DNA of 38,999 nt from Marinilabilia salmonicolor JCM 21150 (GCF_000259075.1 NZ_AJKI01000016.1:1-38999); one strand, 5' to 3'; positions 11,480 to 21,334 are shown, numbered from the stretch's first letter. The notes: generated by a model not told the origin, from the sequence alone. A program made the numbers and translations.

Positions 11480-12286
11480 TTATTGATAGATTCTTACATA
11501 ATCGACTCTCATAGTTGCCGGAAAGATTGAATCATCAACACCGTGAAGTCCACCCCAATTTCCGCCAACAGCAACATTCAATATCAGATAAAAGCGCTTG
11601 TCAAAAGGCCACTCAGGCGCCCCTCCTTTGGTATTATTGAAAGTAAAGACCAATTTATCATCGATAAAAAAGTCAATTTTTTCTTCATTCCACTCAATGG
11701 CATACACATAAAAAGCCTCTTCACAGTCAGGGACATAAGTGGCTTTTCCTTTCTGGGTCCCTATACCATGGTTAAAAGCTCCTGTATGCACGGTTGTATG
11801 AATAGAATCGGGGTCATACCCTACATGCTCCATAATATCAATCTCTCCACTTTCGGGCCACCCTCCATACTCCCAATCTGTAGGAAGCATCCAGATAGCA
11901 GGCCAGATTCCGCGGCCACCAGGCACTTGTGCCCTGATTTCCATCCTACCGTAGAGCCAGTCACCCTTTTCCTTAGTTGTGAGACGTGCCGAGGTATAGT
12001 TAAAGTCATCCAGTTTCTCACGAACGGCAGAAATATGTAAATATTCGCCATCTACCCAGGCATTTTTTTTATCCCGTACAGTATAATACTGCAATTCATT
12101 ATTTCCCCATCCATAAGAATTACCAACGGTATCATAATTCCATTTGGTCTCATCAGGAAGGCCTTCATAATCAAACTCATCACTCCAAACCAAATCAAAA
12201 TTGCCCTTATCTCTTGCAGAACACCCCCAATTAAAAAAGGAGGCGCCAAACAAAGCAAGGAGAAGAATAAATTTCCAGGAACTCAT
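11480..12286 (-). CDS. GH16 endo-beta-1,3-glucanase (laminarinase) lipoprotein
   Basis: The 268-residue protein starts at the ATG at 12286, giving a lipoprotein signal with Cys22 (N-W-G-C). It is essentially a single GH16 domain. The catalytic motif E-I-D-I-M-E places the nucleophile at E148, the assisting Asp at D150 and the acid/base at E153, with the extra Met typical of the laminarinase branch. W-P-A-I-W-M-L at about 128-134 and a closing M-R-V-D-Y-V-R-I-Y also fit. It should cleave internal beta-1,3 linkages of laminarin-like glucans. Residues after the Cys (S-A-R-D-K) are not strongly acidic, so periplasmic or surface exposure is open. It lies between a symporter gene and the GH5 gene. 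Confidence 0.93.
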   Translation of the reverse strand: MSSWKFILLLALFGASFFNWGCSARDKGNFDLVWSDEFDYEGLPDETKWNYDTVGNSYGWGNNELQYYTVRDKKNAWVDGEYLHISAVREKLDDFNYTSARLTTKEKGDWLYGRMEIRAQVPGGRGIWPAIWMLPTDWEYGGWPESGEIDIMEHVGYDPDSIHTTVHTGAFNHGIGTQKGKATYVPDCEEAFYVYAIEWNEEKIDFFIDDKLVFTFNNTKGGAPEWPFDKRFYLILNVAVGGNWGGLHGVDDSIFPATMRVDYVRIYQ

Positions 12287-12437
12287 AAAATTCGAATTTA
12301 AAAGATTAAATGAAGCGTGACAAAGAAAATATCCCAATCACCGCCTGTAACATATTAGTTTATTAGTACATTAAATAAGTGACCCGTTTACTGTTAAAGC
12401 AAGTCCTTCAAATCGGCAAACATTGGTCACCAGTCCC

Positions 12438-14159
12438 TTATTCACCATTATCCGGCGCCCGTCTTTTCTCCAGGTCAGCCTGCATTTGAAGACTTGTTTT
12501 CTTATCAATGGTATAGAAGTACAACAATGCAGCACACGACATATATAAAATACCGGGAATCACGGAAACCATGAGTTTTATGCCATTTATGGCAGTTTCG
12601 GTTTGAACGGCGTTGGCTTCAAAATTAAACAATACCAGAAGCCACCCTGCCAAAGCTCCACCTATTCCCCATCCTGCCTTTTGACCAAAGGTTGCAGCTG
12701 AAAACACAAGCCCGGTGGCTCGTTGACCGGTTTTCCACTCTGAGTAATCAGCGGTATCGGCCAACATCGTCCATAACAACACCACCGCCGGAGCATAAGT
12801 AAACTTGGCCAAAATATTGAAGATATAGATTAAGGTATAATCACCCGGCCCTGGAATATATAGCAGTCCAAAGAAAATACCCGATAAAATTGTACTTCCC
12901 ATAAACACATTGCGGTTTCCAAAGCGTTTTGCCAAAGGTTTGGCAATCGGCAATCCAACGATCAGGGCGATACTGCTCACTACATTAAACAACTGTACAT
13001 TTTCCTCAGTTCCTATATAGTACTTAAAGTAATAAGCGATGGAAAGATTCTGCAGGGCAAACATGATAAATGACACAATCCCCACAAGAGCCAAAATAAC
13101 CCAGGGCCTGTTTTTTACCAGGTCTTTAAAGTCAGACTTTATGGATTGCTGAGCAGAAACTTGTGGCAATACGCGCTCTTTGGTTGAGAAAAAAGTTATC
13201 AGGAAAAATACAACACTTAAAAAGCCTAGTATCATAAGTGTATATTGATAACCTTTTGCCTTATCCACAATATTGTCATTGGCACGCACGTCAATAATCG
13301 ATTCAAGCACAGAGGTGTCAATGTAATGAACATCTTCACGGGCCAGAGGATAAGGGATAACACCTGCGACGTTCATTTTCGCCTTGATAGCTGTTGAGTC
13401 AAAGGCCATAACACTGCCCCCATAATCCAACGTATCATTCCCGGATGGTGTTACCACAATATAAGCCACACCATCAGCCACCTTTTCGTCTTCATCTTCT
13501 ATAGAATAACGCAAAGTATCAATTCCTGCAAAACCGGGATTCAATTTATACAAAATACTATCAGCATTAATTACCTCTGCCACACCACCTTTTGATTGAT
13601 GCTCAACAATTTGCGTTTTAAAATCGCCTTTTCCGAAATAGATGGCCATCGACAAAGCCAAACCGGTTACAATCAACTGTCCCGAAAAGGCACTGACAAA
13701 ACGAAAGGTATTAATGCCGGCTCTTTCGGTTGAATCCGAAGTCATTACGGCCATCAGCGATGAATACGGTAAATTAATAGCCGTATAAGCCGTCATCAGG
13801 AGAAAGTATGTGACAGCTGCCCAAATGACCTTTCCGGTCTGATCTAAATCAGGCGTGGTAAATGTCAACACTGCCAATATAGCATAGGGAACAGCAGTAA
13901 ATAAGATATATGGACGGAACTTCCCCCATCTTGAGGTGGTTCTGTCCGAAATGACGCCCATCAGCGGGTCATTAACCATATCCCAAACACGGGCAATCAG
14001 CATAATCGTTCCAGCGGCAGCTGCCGAAATACCAAAAGTATCTGTATAAAAAATAAGGATCCAAAAGCCCACCATATCCCATACAAAATGGGACGCGGTA
14101 TCGCCCAGGCCATAGCCCAGTTTCTCTTTGAAAGACAATTTTGTTACTGTTTTTGACAT
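12438..14159 (-). CDS. GPH-family sugar:cation symporter with a large predicted periplasmic insertion
   Basis: The 573-residue membrane protein has the GPH (MelB-like) MFS signatures: D-P-L-M-G-V-I-S-D-R near 64, R-W-G-K-F-R-P-Y near 77, and a later A-D-T-A-D-Y-S-E-W segment. It should import mono- or oligosaccharides across the inner membrane with a cation. Residues about 177-302, between the predicted fifth and sixth membrane segments, form a polar insertion that ordinary GPH proteins (about 450-500 residues) lack. By MelB topology this loop is periplasmic. Part of it (207-238) resembles the end of a cadherin-like domain (G-F-A-G-I-D-T-L-R-Y-S-I). It sits in the glucan locus next to a second, insertion-free GPH symporter. 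Confidence 0.9.
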   Translation of the reverse strand: MSKTVTKLSFKEKLGYGLGDTASHFVWDMVGFWILIFYTDTFGISAAAAGTIMLIARVWDMVNDPLMGVISDRTTSRWGKFRPYILFTAVPYAILAVLTFTTPDLDQTGKVIWAAVTYFLLMTAYTAINLPYSSLMAVMTSDSTERAGINTFRFVSAFSGQLIVTGLALSMAIYFGKGDFKTQIVEHQSKGGVAEVINADSILYKLNPGFAGIDTLRYSIEDEDEKVADGVAYIVVTPSGNDTLDYGGSVMAFDSTAIKAKMNVAGVIPYPLAREDVHYIDTSVLESIIDVRANDNIVDKAKGYQYTLMILGFLSVVFFLITFFSTKERVLPQVSAQQSIKSDFKDLVKNRPWVILALVGIVSFIMFALQNLSIAYYFKYYIGTEENVQLFNVVSSIALIVGLPIAKPLAKRFGNRNVFMGSTILSGIFFGLLYIPGPGDYTLIYIFNILAKFTYAPAVVLLWTMLADTADYSEWKTGQRATGLVFSAATFGQKAGWGIGGALAGWLLVLFNFEANAVQTETAINGIKLMVSVIPGILYMSCAALLYFYTIDKKTSLQMQADLEKRRAPDNGE

Positions 14160-14186
14160 TTTGTATAAATTAAGATGGTCTTACTA

Positions 14187-15635
14187 CTAATTTTCTTCAT
14201 CCTGATGATGCACTTTACCACGCCGTGCAATTAGTGCTTCACGTATCTCATTGGCCTTTTTCTCAGTAATGTCGTAAGGGAAAATTACCAGAATCGCCAT
14301 TAAGGCAGTAAAAATTGGAATTGCGATATCCGCTATCCGAAGATTGACGATGGTGTCGGCTGTTTGGACATCCACATTTTCATTGAAACCCACATAATGC
14401 AATACAATCCCACTCAATAAAATGGCCAATGCATTTCCAAGTTTAACCATCCACCAATACACTGCACCAAACATAGCTTCCCGGCGCTCACCATTTTTCA
14501 ATTCATCCAGATCGCAGACATCCGCTGTCATTGACATCATCAGAGTAAACAGACCTCCAATACCGAATGACAAAAAAGGAATGGGCATAAACATAAGCCA
14601 CGGATTTTCCGGGTTGAAGCCCCACCATTTGAGTGAATATCCGATAACAGAAATTAGAGTAGCTATGATAAAGGCATTTTTCTTTCCTACCTTTTCTGAA
14701 ATTTTGGTGACAACAGGAATCACTAAAAAGGCCGTGGCAAGAGCGCTAATAGTTCCAAACCATGCAGGCCAGTTACCGGCTGCCGCTTTATCACCACTGA
14801 ACAGGTAGTAAACAATGATAAAAAACGCAAATTGGGCAATGGTCTGAAAACCATTAAAGATCAAAAAGGTGGCCCCACACAGGCGAATAAACGGTTTGTT
14901 TTTTAAGGTTTTCTTTATACCGGACAGAAAGTGCTTAAAGTTAGCGGCCATCTCACTCATGGATAACCTTTTCATCTTGTCCTTTTCGGGGACAATCATC
15001 TCCTTATTGAACAAAGCCGGCATGATGCCCAGAATCATACATAGACCACCAACCCATATCGCAAGAATACGGGCACCTTCAGGTGCCGAATCGAACAATG
15101 ACTGGTTGTAAATAATAACCCAAAACCAGGGGGCAATCATCCATGCAATTTGTCCCATAAACTGAGATACCGCCATCAAGCGTGTACGCTCATTATAGTC
15201 GGGGGTCATCTCATAGCCCAGACCAATAAGCGGGGTAGCAAAAATGGTGTAGCCAATGTAGAAGAACAGAGACACAATCAGGAAGTAAAAGAAATTATAC
15301 AGCTCCGAATTTTCCGGATTCAACTGCCACATAATCATAAATGCAACACCGGCAATGACACTTCCCAGCAAAATATAAGGTTTCCGCCGTCCCCATCTGG
15401 ATTTGGTGTTATCCGATATAAATCCCATAACAGGGTCTGTAAGGGCATCAATCAGCCGGGGTAAGGCGCCTAATAAACCGGCTAATATCGGATTCATGCC
15501 CAAAGACATGACCAAAACAACCATGAATACGCCCAATGCTGCTGGGAATAACTGATTGGCCAAATGGCCTGAACCAAAAGCTATTTTCTGAAAAAAAGGT
15601 ACCTTATCTTCTTTGGCGATCCTAATAGCATTCAT
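14187..15635 (-). CDS. GPH-family sugar:cation symporter (MFS)
   Basis: This 482-residue protein has about 12 predicted membrane segments and the GPH signature D-P-V-M-G-F-I-S-D-N with R-W-G-R-R-K-P-Y near residues 68-88. A matching C-terminal-half motif, A-D-V-C-D-L-D-E-L, is also present. It is predicted to move sugars or short beta-glucan oligosaccharides from periplasm to cytoplasm, supplying the cytoplasmic phosphorylase encoded upstream. It is only distantly related to the neighbouring symporter and lacks its insertion, so the two probably differ in substrate. The gap to the next gene is 27 bp, suggesting one transcript. Confidence 0.92.
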   Translation of the reverse strand: MNAIRIAKEDKVPFFQKIAFGSGHLANQLFPAALGVFMVVLVMSLGMNPILAGLLGALPRLIDALTDPVMGFISDNTKSRWGRRKPYILLGSVIAGVAFMIMWQLNPENSELYNFFYFLIVSLFFYIGYTIFATPLIGLGYEMTPDYNERTRLMAVSQFMGQIAWMIAPWFWVIIYNQSLFDSAPEGARILAIWVGGLCMILGIMPALFNKEMIVPEKDKMKRLSMSEMAANFKHFLSGIKKTLKNKPFIRLCGATFLIFNGFQTIAQFAFFIIVYYLFSGDKAAAGNWPAWFGTISALATAFLVIPVVTKISEKVGKKNAFIIATLISVIGYSLKWWGFNPENPWLMFMPIPFLSFGIGGLFTLMMSMTADVCDLDELKNGERREAMFGAVYWWMVKLGNALAILLSGIVLHYVGFNENVDVQTADTIVNLRIADIAIPIFTALMAILVIFPYDITEKKANEIREALIARRGKVHHQDEEN

Positions 15636-15885
15636 AATGCGGTGCTTTAAAAAATGGATTAATTGAAAAGAGATCAGAGCATTGTTTCCAGCCGGGATTA
15701 TTCATAAATTATCTATTACGATGTTCAACTACCTGCTAAATTCAGGCGTCCTCAATAAAATTGACTTGAAAATAGTTCACTATTTTCTTCATCAATTTTC
15801 TCTGCGGTTGCCTGGATTCATTGGTATTTAAGCATCTCATAACCAAGACTCATGAAACGAAGTTCGACGAAGTCAATAAACCAGG

Positions 15886-16959
15886 CTAATGGTTCTGTAT
15901 CAAAACCTTTTTGGGACTCCGGTCTATATTATACAAGCCCCAGTGTTTCTCGGCCCCTAAAGGGTTATTCGGATCTCCTTTCCAATCCTCGTCAAAGGCT
16001 TCAAAAAAGAAGGTAGTGATATTCATTTTTTTGGCCCATGTCATCAGCTCATTGTAGTACCTCAACTGCTTTTCCTCGCTGGCACGTTCTCCAAATTCAG
16101 ATCCTTCACTGGCCTAACCGGCTTCACTAATAACTATGGTGCTGTTGGGCAATGCGTCCCGTACTTTTTGAACATTTTCTATGGAGTAACTTAAGCCTTC
16201 ATCAATGTCTTTTCCTTCCCACACCGGATAGATGTGAATGGCAATAAAATCCAGTTCCCCAGCCAGCTTCTCTCCATGAGCAGCCCACCATTCATAATTC
16301 TCGGCAACAGTAACAGGTTGGTCAATAGCCATTTTCACCTTTCTGCAGTAGGCAATTACCGAATCAGTTTCCACCAAATGGTCATTCCAATCCACCAGGG
16401 CTTCATTCCCCACATTTACAGCGGCAACAATATCAGCATACTGATTCGCCAGATTGATTCCACGCTGAATTTCTGCCTGATTGTCAACATTATTCTGATC
16501 AAGCACCTCCTGAGGAATCGGGTCATTGAGCCAGGCACAGCCTTCATGGTTACTTAATTCTGCTTTGAGCCAGATGCCGAGCATCACCTTAATTGGAAGA
16601 TCATGTTCATCAATAATTCGCAATACGGAAGCCGAATTATGCTGAGAATCATACAACCTGATCAGATTAAAAAGGGAGTCCTGACTGATAATCTGCAAGT
16701 CCTCAAGTATCTCTTCATCGCTGGGCAATACCGCACCATCACCCCTGTCGGGATGCTGTCCGCTGCGGAAACCAGAATAACAAACGGCACGGTGCGTACC
16801 GGCCAGCAAATCCTCCTCATTTTGTTGAATAGATGCTGATTTTTTTTCGTTATCAGCAGACTTATTTTGCTGCTTTTTGCCTGACTGACAGCCGGAAACG
16901 CCGGCGACAAGGGTCAGAGCTATTATTGTTGACAAGATTATGGACCTGGACATACTCAT
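15886..16959 (-). pseudogene. GH17-like beta-1,3-glucanase lipoprotein interrupted by an amber codon
   Basis: The reading frame encodes a lipoprotein (V-S-G-C, Cys24) with a GH17-type catalytic domain. The putative acid/base is E186 in N-V-G-N-E and the nucleophile E279 in I-S-E-A-G. Translation stops at a TAG (16116-16114), codon 282. The same frame continues for 75 further conserved-looking residues (including A-S-E-E-K-Q, F-F-F-E-A-F-D-E-D-W and W-G-L-Y) to a TAG at 15888-15886, for 357 codons. GH17 enzymes have Trp right after E-x-G, so TAG most simply derives from TGG by one base. The short form of 281 residues would lose the last barrel strand and helix. It could be a young pseudogene, a readthrough site or a sequencing error. 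The basic residues after Cys24 suggest periplasmic placement. Confidence 0.85.
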
Positions 16960-16965
16960 TTCATT

Positions 16966-19900
16966 TTATTTTGTTTTTAACTCAATGGATTTAACCACTC
17001 CAATGCGCTTAAATATTTTACCTGAAGTATCAGCATCAATAACATTGTCAGAGAAGGTTATCTTTTCACCATCAGACATTGTCACAACTACCTCACTTTT
17101 ATCAGATTTAGAATAAACCACCGGTACCTTACAAATAGTATATGCCAGTTGTCCGGGTTTGAGATTCAACACCTGTTTGTTATCCTCAACATCATAATAG
17201 GTAAACGCTGCCTCCTGCCTGAGTAATTCTTCAGGATTCATTAACGAAGTATTCAACACAATCTCCCCATTATTAACCTCTACACCAAGTTCTCCCATAC
17301 GTGTGATAACATCTTCCTTTACCTGACCGGTCATTCCCGGTTGCTTCACCCCGGCACCACCCGGAGTATGGGAATATGCATCCGTGGGAAAAGCCCCATA
17401 TAAATCGGGTGATTTATACAATCCGATACCAGCCTTAACTTCGTAATAATGATCTTTTAAACGTCCGATAACTGTCGGATCAACATTGTTTTTCTCTGCC
17501 ACAAAATAGTTCTCCTGAACAGCAAGCAAAAGCTTGGACACCATGTGCCAGTATATGCTTCCGAGTCCCTCATAACCATAGAAAGTACCTGACCGACCGG
17601 TAAATGACTGATGATCAAACATTGATTCGTAAATGGCCAATATCCTTTCTTTGTCTTCATCAACCAGTTTACCATATTTCTCATCCGGTAATGCATCCAG
17701 TGCTTTAACCAATTCATCAGCATTGCGCATAACCCCGTTGAAATGATAGTTGCCAAGATTGTCACGTGATAGAATTGTGGTGTTGTTATCTGCCACCAAT
17801 TTTGCAAGCAAGGCTGAATCTTCCACTTTCTCTGCAGGTATATTGTTCTTCTCTGCAAACAGCGGCAATTGACGATCAGGATATAAAATGTAACTGTACT
17901 GATCTTCACGGAACAAGGCACTGTCTTTTAAAGCATCCATTACGCTGAGGCTCTCATTGGCATCCAGATACCCGGAACTCAATACAGCCACCTGACCTTC
18001 AAGCATTTCATAAAGATATCGAATGGATATTCCCTCAGAATCAAAAGCAATAAGGTTATAGGCATGATACAAGCCATCTTCGCGCTTGTTGGCACGGATG
18101 GATTGATCCATATATTCCAATGCCACATCCAGAAACTGCTTCAGTTCATCCGTTTCAATACGAACACGTTCTCCTTTAAAAGATTCCTGATAAATAGTGT
18201 TACGATATGCTTCTCCGGCTTTACCCAATGTATCGGCAAAGCGTTTTCTATCAGCTTTACTGAATCCCTTTTCAAGCAGTCCGGTATTGTTGGCAAATAA
18301 GTTATGAACCACATCCAGCAACTGCTTCACCTCAATTGAAAGGGTTATTTCATGGCCTGACAAGTTTTCCAGATGATCGGCCCAGAACTTGATGAAGCGA
18401 CGCATGTAATACAGTGTAACCATGGAGACACCGTTGCCCACCAATGCATTATTAGCATCGTTCCACTCCGGGCGTTGTGTATTGAGCCAGATTCCTGCCT
18501 CGGGAATGAAGTTGCTTAACTTGGCCAGTAGCGTCACCAAAATCTTTTCAGTAAGATTAACCCTGTAAAGCTCTCCGTTGGAGTCGGCCAACATCCGGGC
18601 ATCAGCACCTGATTCAGCAACTTTTTCGTTAATGCAGGCATTTAATGCAGCATCAAATTCAATGGTATCCTGGGGATTGGAAACAATATCCTTGTAAGAC
18701 TTGATACGGTACGGCACATTGGCATAAACAAAAATATCTTTCGAAAGAAGTGTTTCCAACTGTCCGGGATGGTATTTGTCTGATAACTCAAGTAGTTTCT
18801 GCAGGTAAATAATCTGATGGTCACCCCAATAACCAATATACGCCCATGGATCATTAGGATCGGGACACTCCCAGTCTATCCCTTCACGGGTAATTCGGTA
18901 GGGATTATAGCCGTCAGGTGTTGAAGCATTCAGGAATTTTGCCATCATGCCTTCCACAAATTCAGGAAATGAAAGTCCCAGCGCTTCCCAATTTTGGAAA
19001 ATATCACGCCAGTTACCCTCGTAACTCAACTTGGGACTGCCGTCTTCATTTTTCGTTTCAATGGAGAATTTATTCCAGGGACGACTTGGATCACCATGAC
19101 GACGGCTAAATGTTAATGGCAAATACTCATAGCAGATGCGAATTAAATCGGCATTCCCTTCTGCTTCAGCTTTATCAATCAGTTCTTTATTTGACAGTTG
19201 GGCGGGCAGTTCAGCCAACCAGGTTGAAAAGGCAGCTTCAACCTTTTTATTAACCTTATTAACAAACAATTTGAAATCAGCAGCATCAATCTGGTAGCCA
19301 TCATTAAAAATACCTCCCCGCATGACATTAAACAGGGTATTAGAGAAATGACGCGCGCAACTTAAATCGTCACTGCCAAGCTGTAAACCATCAGCATCTG
19401 CTACTATTTCAATCAAGTTTCTGGTGCCATTTTCTATATCAGCGGAAATAACACCCTCAATATCCATTTCAGTTTGAATAAAATGGTTAAGTTCAGCTAC
19501 GGCACCACCATCCTGGTTAATTTCAGCAACAAGACCCCAGTATTTCGATTCATTGGCTTTTAACTCAAAAGCATTGTTAATAAGATAGGCACCGCGAGCA
19601 GCTCTTACATCTTCTTCGGTAACTAAACTTTGTCCCGACTTGAAACTGTTAATCTGATTGTCAGACAAAAGAATGATGTTGTTATCAAGGCCCCACGACC
19701 ATACAGTAGTAGCTTTGAGCGATTCACTGGGCTCGGCACGGTCAACCGGGATAGAGCTTAACGAAAAAACAGCCAATCCACTTTTTGCCAAAAGTTCGTT
19801 TTTCTTGTAGGCATTAAGCAAATTGCTGAATTCATTTTGAAAAGCATAATCTACACCATACGGCAAAATATTGCGGATACCATCTAAAACCTCTACCTTG

Positions 19901-20421
19901 ATATTATCATCTCCATTATTCTTTATCGAGGATTTTCTAATGAAACCAAACTTTTCGCTGTTGGCCCATGAATATTGAAAACTTACTCCAAGATCCGGAT
20001 TCTCTTCCTCAAAAATGATTTTATTACCGTAAATACTTTTATATACGTTACGTGCGATTTTGTAAACCTGAGAAGTCTCCTTTGCAAAAGGCTCCCATAA
20101 CCAGGTTTTATTATCTTTTTCAACCAATAAACTGGTAAAACTTCCTGTCATTCGCTGATAATCGTGGATCTTATCATCGGTATAATATGGAAAGAGAGCA
20201 TTATCACGATCTTTTCTTCCTGCAGATAATGAGCCATTACTGGACAAAAACATCCAATGATCAGAGTCACTAACGATGCTCATAAAAAAGTCATCCATCA
20301 CATCGTAATGACTTATTTTGTAATATTTCTCATTGTCAAAAACGACAAATTCGCCATCCACACGATTCATGTTGTCGTTCAAATTCGTATCTCCTAAATA
20401 GATCTCTCTTCTTGTCATCAT
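16966..20421 (-). CDS. GH149-like beta-1,3-oligoglucan phosphorylase
   Basis: The 1151-residue product has no signal peptide, so it is cytoplasmic. Its size and motifs fit the GH149 family better than GH94 (about 800 residues) or GH161. Conserved-looking blocks are R-R-H-G-D-P-S-R-P-W-N (440-450), Y-E-G-N-W-R-D-I (467-474), D-G-Y-N-P-Y-R-I (503-510) and W-A-Y-I-G-Y-W-G-D-H-Q (526-536). D534 is the likely general acid by analogy with GH94. GH149 enzymes reversibly phosphorolyse beta-1,3-oligoglucans to glucose 1-phosphate. Placement among GH16, GH17 and GH3 genes and two symporters supports that role. The start is 7 bp after the mutarotase-like gene and the stop 6 bp before the GH17 start, so these genes are tightly coupled. 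Confidence 0.8.
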   Translation of the reverse strand: MMTRREIYLGDTNLNDNMNRVDGEFVVFDNEKYYKISHYDVMDDFFMSIVSDSDHWMFLSSNGSLSAGRKDRDNALFPYYTDDKIHDYQRMTGSFTSLLVEKDNKTWLWEPFAKETSQVYKIARNVYKSIYGNKIIFEEENPDLGVSFQYSWANSEKFGFIRKSSIKNNGDDNIKVEVLDGIRNILPYGVDYAFQNEFSNLLNAYKKNELLAKSGLAVFSLSSIPVDRAEPSESLKATTVWSWGLDNNIILLSDNQINSFKSGQSLVTEEDVRAARGAYLINNAFELKANESKYWGLVAEINQDGGAVAELNHFIQTEMDIEGVISADIENGTRNLIEIVADADGLQLGSDDLSCARHFSNTLFNVMRGGIFNDGYQIDAADFKLFVNKVNKKVEAAFSTWLAELPAQLSNKELIDKAEAEGNADLIRICYEYLPLTFSRRHGDPSRPWNKFSIETKNEDGSPKLSYEGNWRDIFQNWEALGLSFPEFVEGMMAKFLNASTPDGYNPYRITREGIDWECPDPNDPWAYIGYWGDHQIIYLQKLLELSDKYHPGQLETLLSKDIFVYANVPYRIKSYKDIVSNPQDTIEFDAALNACINEKVAESGADARMLADSNGELYRVNLTEKILVTLLAKLSNFIPEAGIWLNTQRPEWNDANNALVGNGVSMVTLYYMRRFIKFWADHLENLSGHEITLSIEVKQLLDVVHNLFANNTGLLEKGFSKADRKRFADTLGKAGEAYRNTIYQESFKGERVRIETDELKQFLDVALEYMDQSIRANKREDGLYHAYNLIAFDSEGISIRYLYEMLEGQVAVLSSGYLDANESLSVMDALKDSALFREDQYSYILYPDRQLPLFAEKNNIPAEKVEDSALLAKLVADNNTTILSRDNLGNYHFNGVMRNADELVKALDALPDEKYGKLVDEDKERILAIYESMFDHQSFTGRSGTFYGYEGLGSIYWHMVSKLLLAVQENYFVAEKNNVDPTVIGRLKDHYYEVKAGIGLYKSPDLYGAFPTDAYSHTPGGAGVKQPGMTGQVKEDVITRMGELGVEVNNGEIVLNTSLMNPEELLRQEAAFTYYDVEDNKQVLNLKPGQLAYTICKVPVVYSKSDKSEVVVTMSDGEKITFSDNVIDADTSGKIFKRIGVVKSIELKTK

Positions 20422-20428
20422 GTAATAT

Positions 20429-21319
20429 TTAGTTTGTTTCGCTTTCTACCTGGTTAATTTCGAAGACCCTTTGCCAACGGTCGGTTTCACCCGGTTGCAG
20501 TGAAATGCTCTTAAACAGTTCGGGACTTACTACATGAGCTCGCCCCCAGAGGTTTATCTTTGCCGGCATAAAATCCACTGTTTCGGAAATGGACACATTC
20601 AGATGCCTGTCTATCAGTTTCCAATTGAAGCCTTCTTCCTTTGGTTCTGATATTTTCTCAAAGAAAAAGTCAGAATCCGGGGTATTTTTCCAGGATATTT
20701 TGTTTCCTGAATATGACAGACAGTTATTGGGGTTTAAGCCTTGGGAAAATTCCTTCTCATCAATTTCCTCTCCAACAACAAGTTGATGTTCAGTTGATAG
20801 CACTCGCTTACCAGGTGAAAGGAAATTGTGAACGTACTCCGAAGTATTGAATGTTTCTTTCCCCCGGTTCTCAAGCTGGTATTCAATAACAAACCCTTTA
20901 TCGGTAAGCTTTATCGTTTTTTCAAGAACAAAGGCAAATTGATCAAAACTGTTGGTACATTTAAATTTCACATTAACATCATCATCTTCAGCGGCAAATT
21001 CAAAAGGAAGACACTCATAGTTATTAAAAAAGTCATATTCCTTGTTGTCTTCTTTCCGAAGCATTCCGACGCCAACTTTAGGAAAGAATTTCCCTGGTTT
21101 CATTTCATCGTACCCATTGGGTTGATCAATGCCAAATTCATTAAAAAACCCCTTACCCTGCTGGTCTGAATGACTGTCAAACAGCTCAGAAGTACAAAAT
21201 GGAATACCTTTCCACCAAAGCTGAATTACTTTCCCAGTCCAGTCGAAACGTGAACCGATGTAACCTTGCTGTGGTTTCTCTATATTCAATTTTATGTGAC
21301 CTCTGGTTAATCCAATCAT
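20429..21319 (-). CDS. Galactose-mutarotase-fold protein (aldose 1-epimerase-like)
   Basis: The 296-residue protein has no signal peptide and is predicted cytoplasmic. Its pattern of beta strands and segments such as the N-terminal G-S-R-F-D-W-T-G, F-N-E-F-G-I, V-G-V-G-M-L and the late I-N-L-W-G is typical of the galactose mutarotase-like fold. I assign the fold only; the catalytic His/Glu pair of aldose 1-epimerases is not obvious to me. It lies 7 bp upstream of the phosphorylase gene, which suggests it equilibrates anomers of glucose or short beta-1,3-glucans before phosphorolysis. A binding role is an alternative. Confidence 0.65.
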   Translation of the reverse strand: MIGLTRGHIKLNIEKPQQGYIGSRFDWTGKVIQLWWKGIPFCTSELFDSHSDQQGKGFFNEFGIDQPNGYDEMKPGKFFPKVGVGMLRKEDNKEYDFFNNYECLPFEFAAEDDDVNVKFKCTNSFDQFAFVLEKTIKLTDKGFVIEYQLENRGKETFNTSEYVHNFLSPGKRVLSTEHQLVVGEEIDEKEFSQGLNPNNCLSYSGNKISWKNTPDSDFFFEKISEPKEEGFNWKLIDRHLNVSISETVDFMPAKINLWGRAHVVSPELFKSISLQPGETDRWQRVFEINQVESETN

Positions 21320-21334
21320 TGCAATATTTTTGAA

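Noticed and set aside
15636-15885. Possible separate small gene downstream of the GH17 stop
   Set aside because: The only protein-like signal next to it is the continuation of GH17 after the amber codon (15886-16113); 15636-15885 itself has no supported coding frame.
17457-17921. Second minus-strand frame of 154 codons inside the phosphorylase gene
   Set aside because: It lies wholly inside the GH149-like gene in another frame and has an abnormal composition with no domain motifs.
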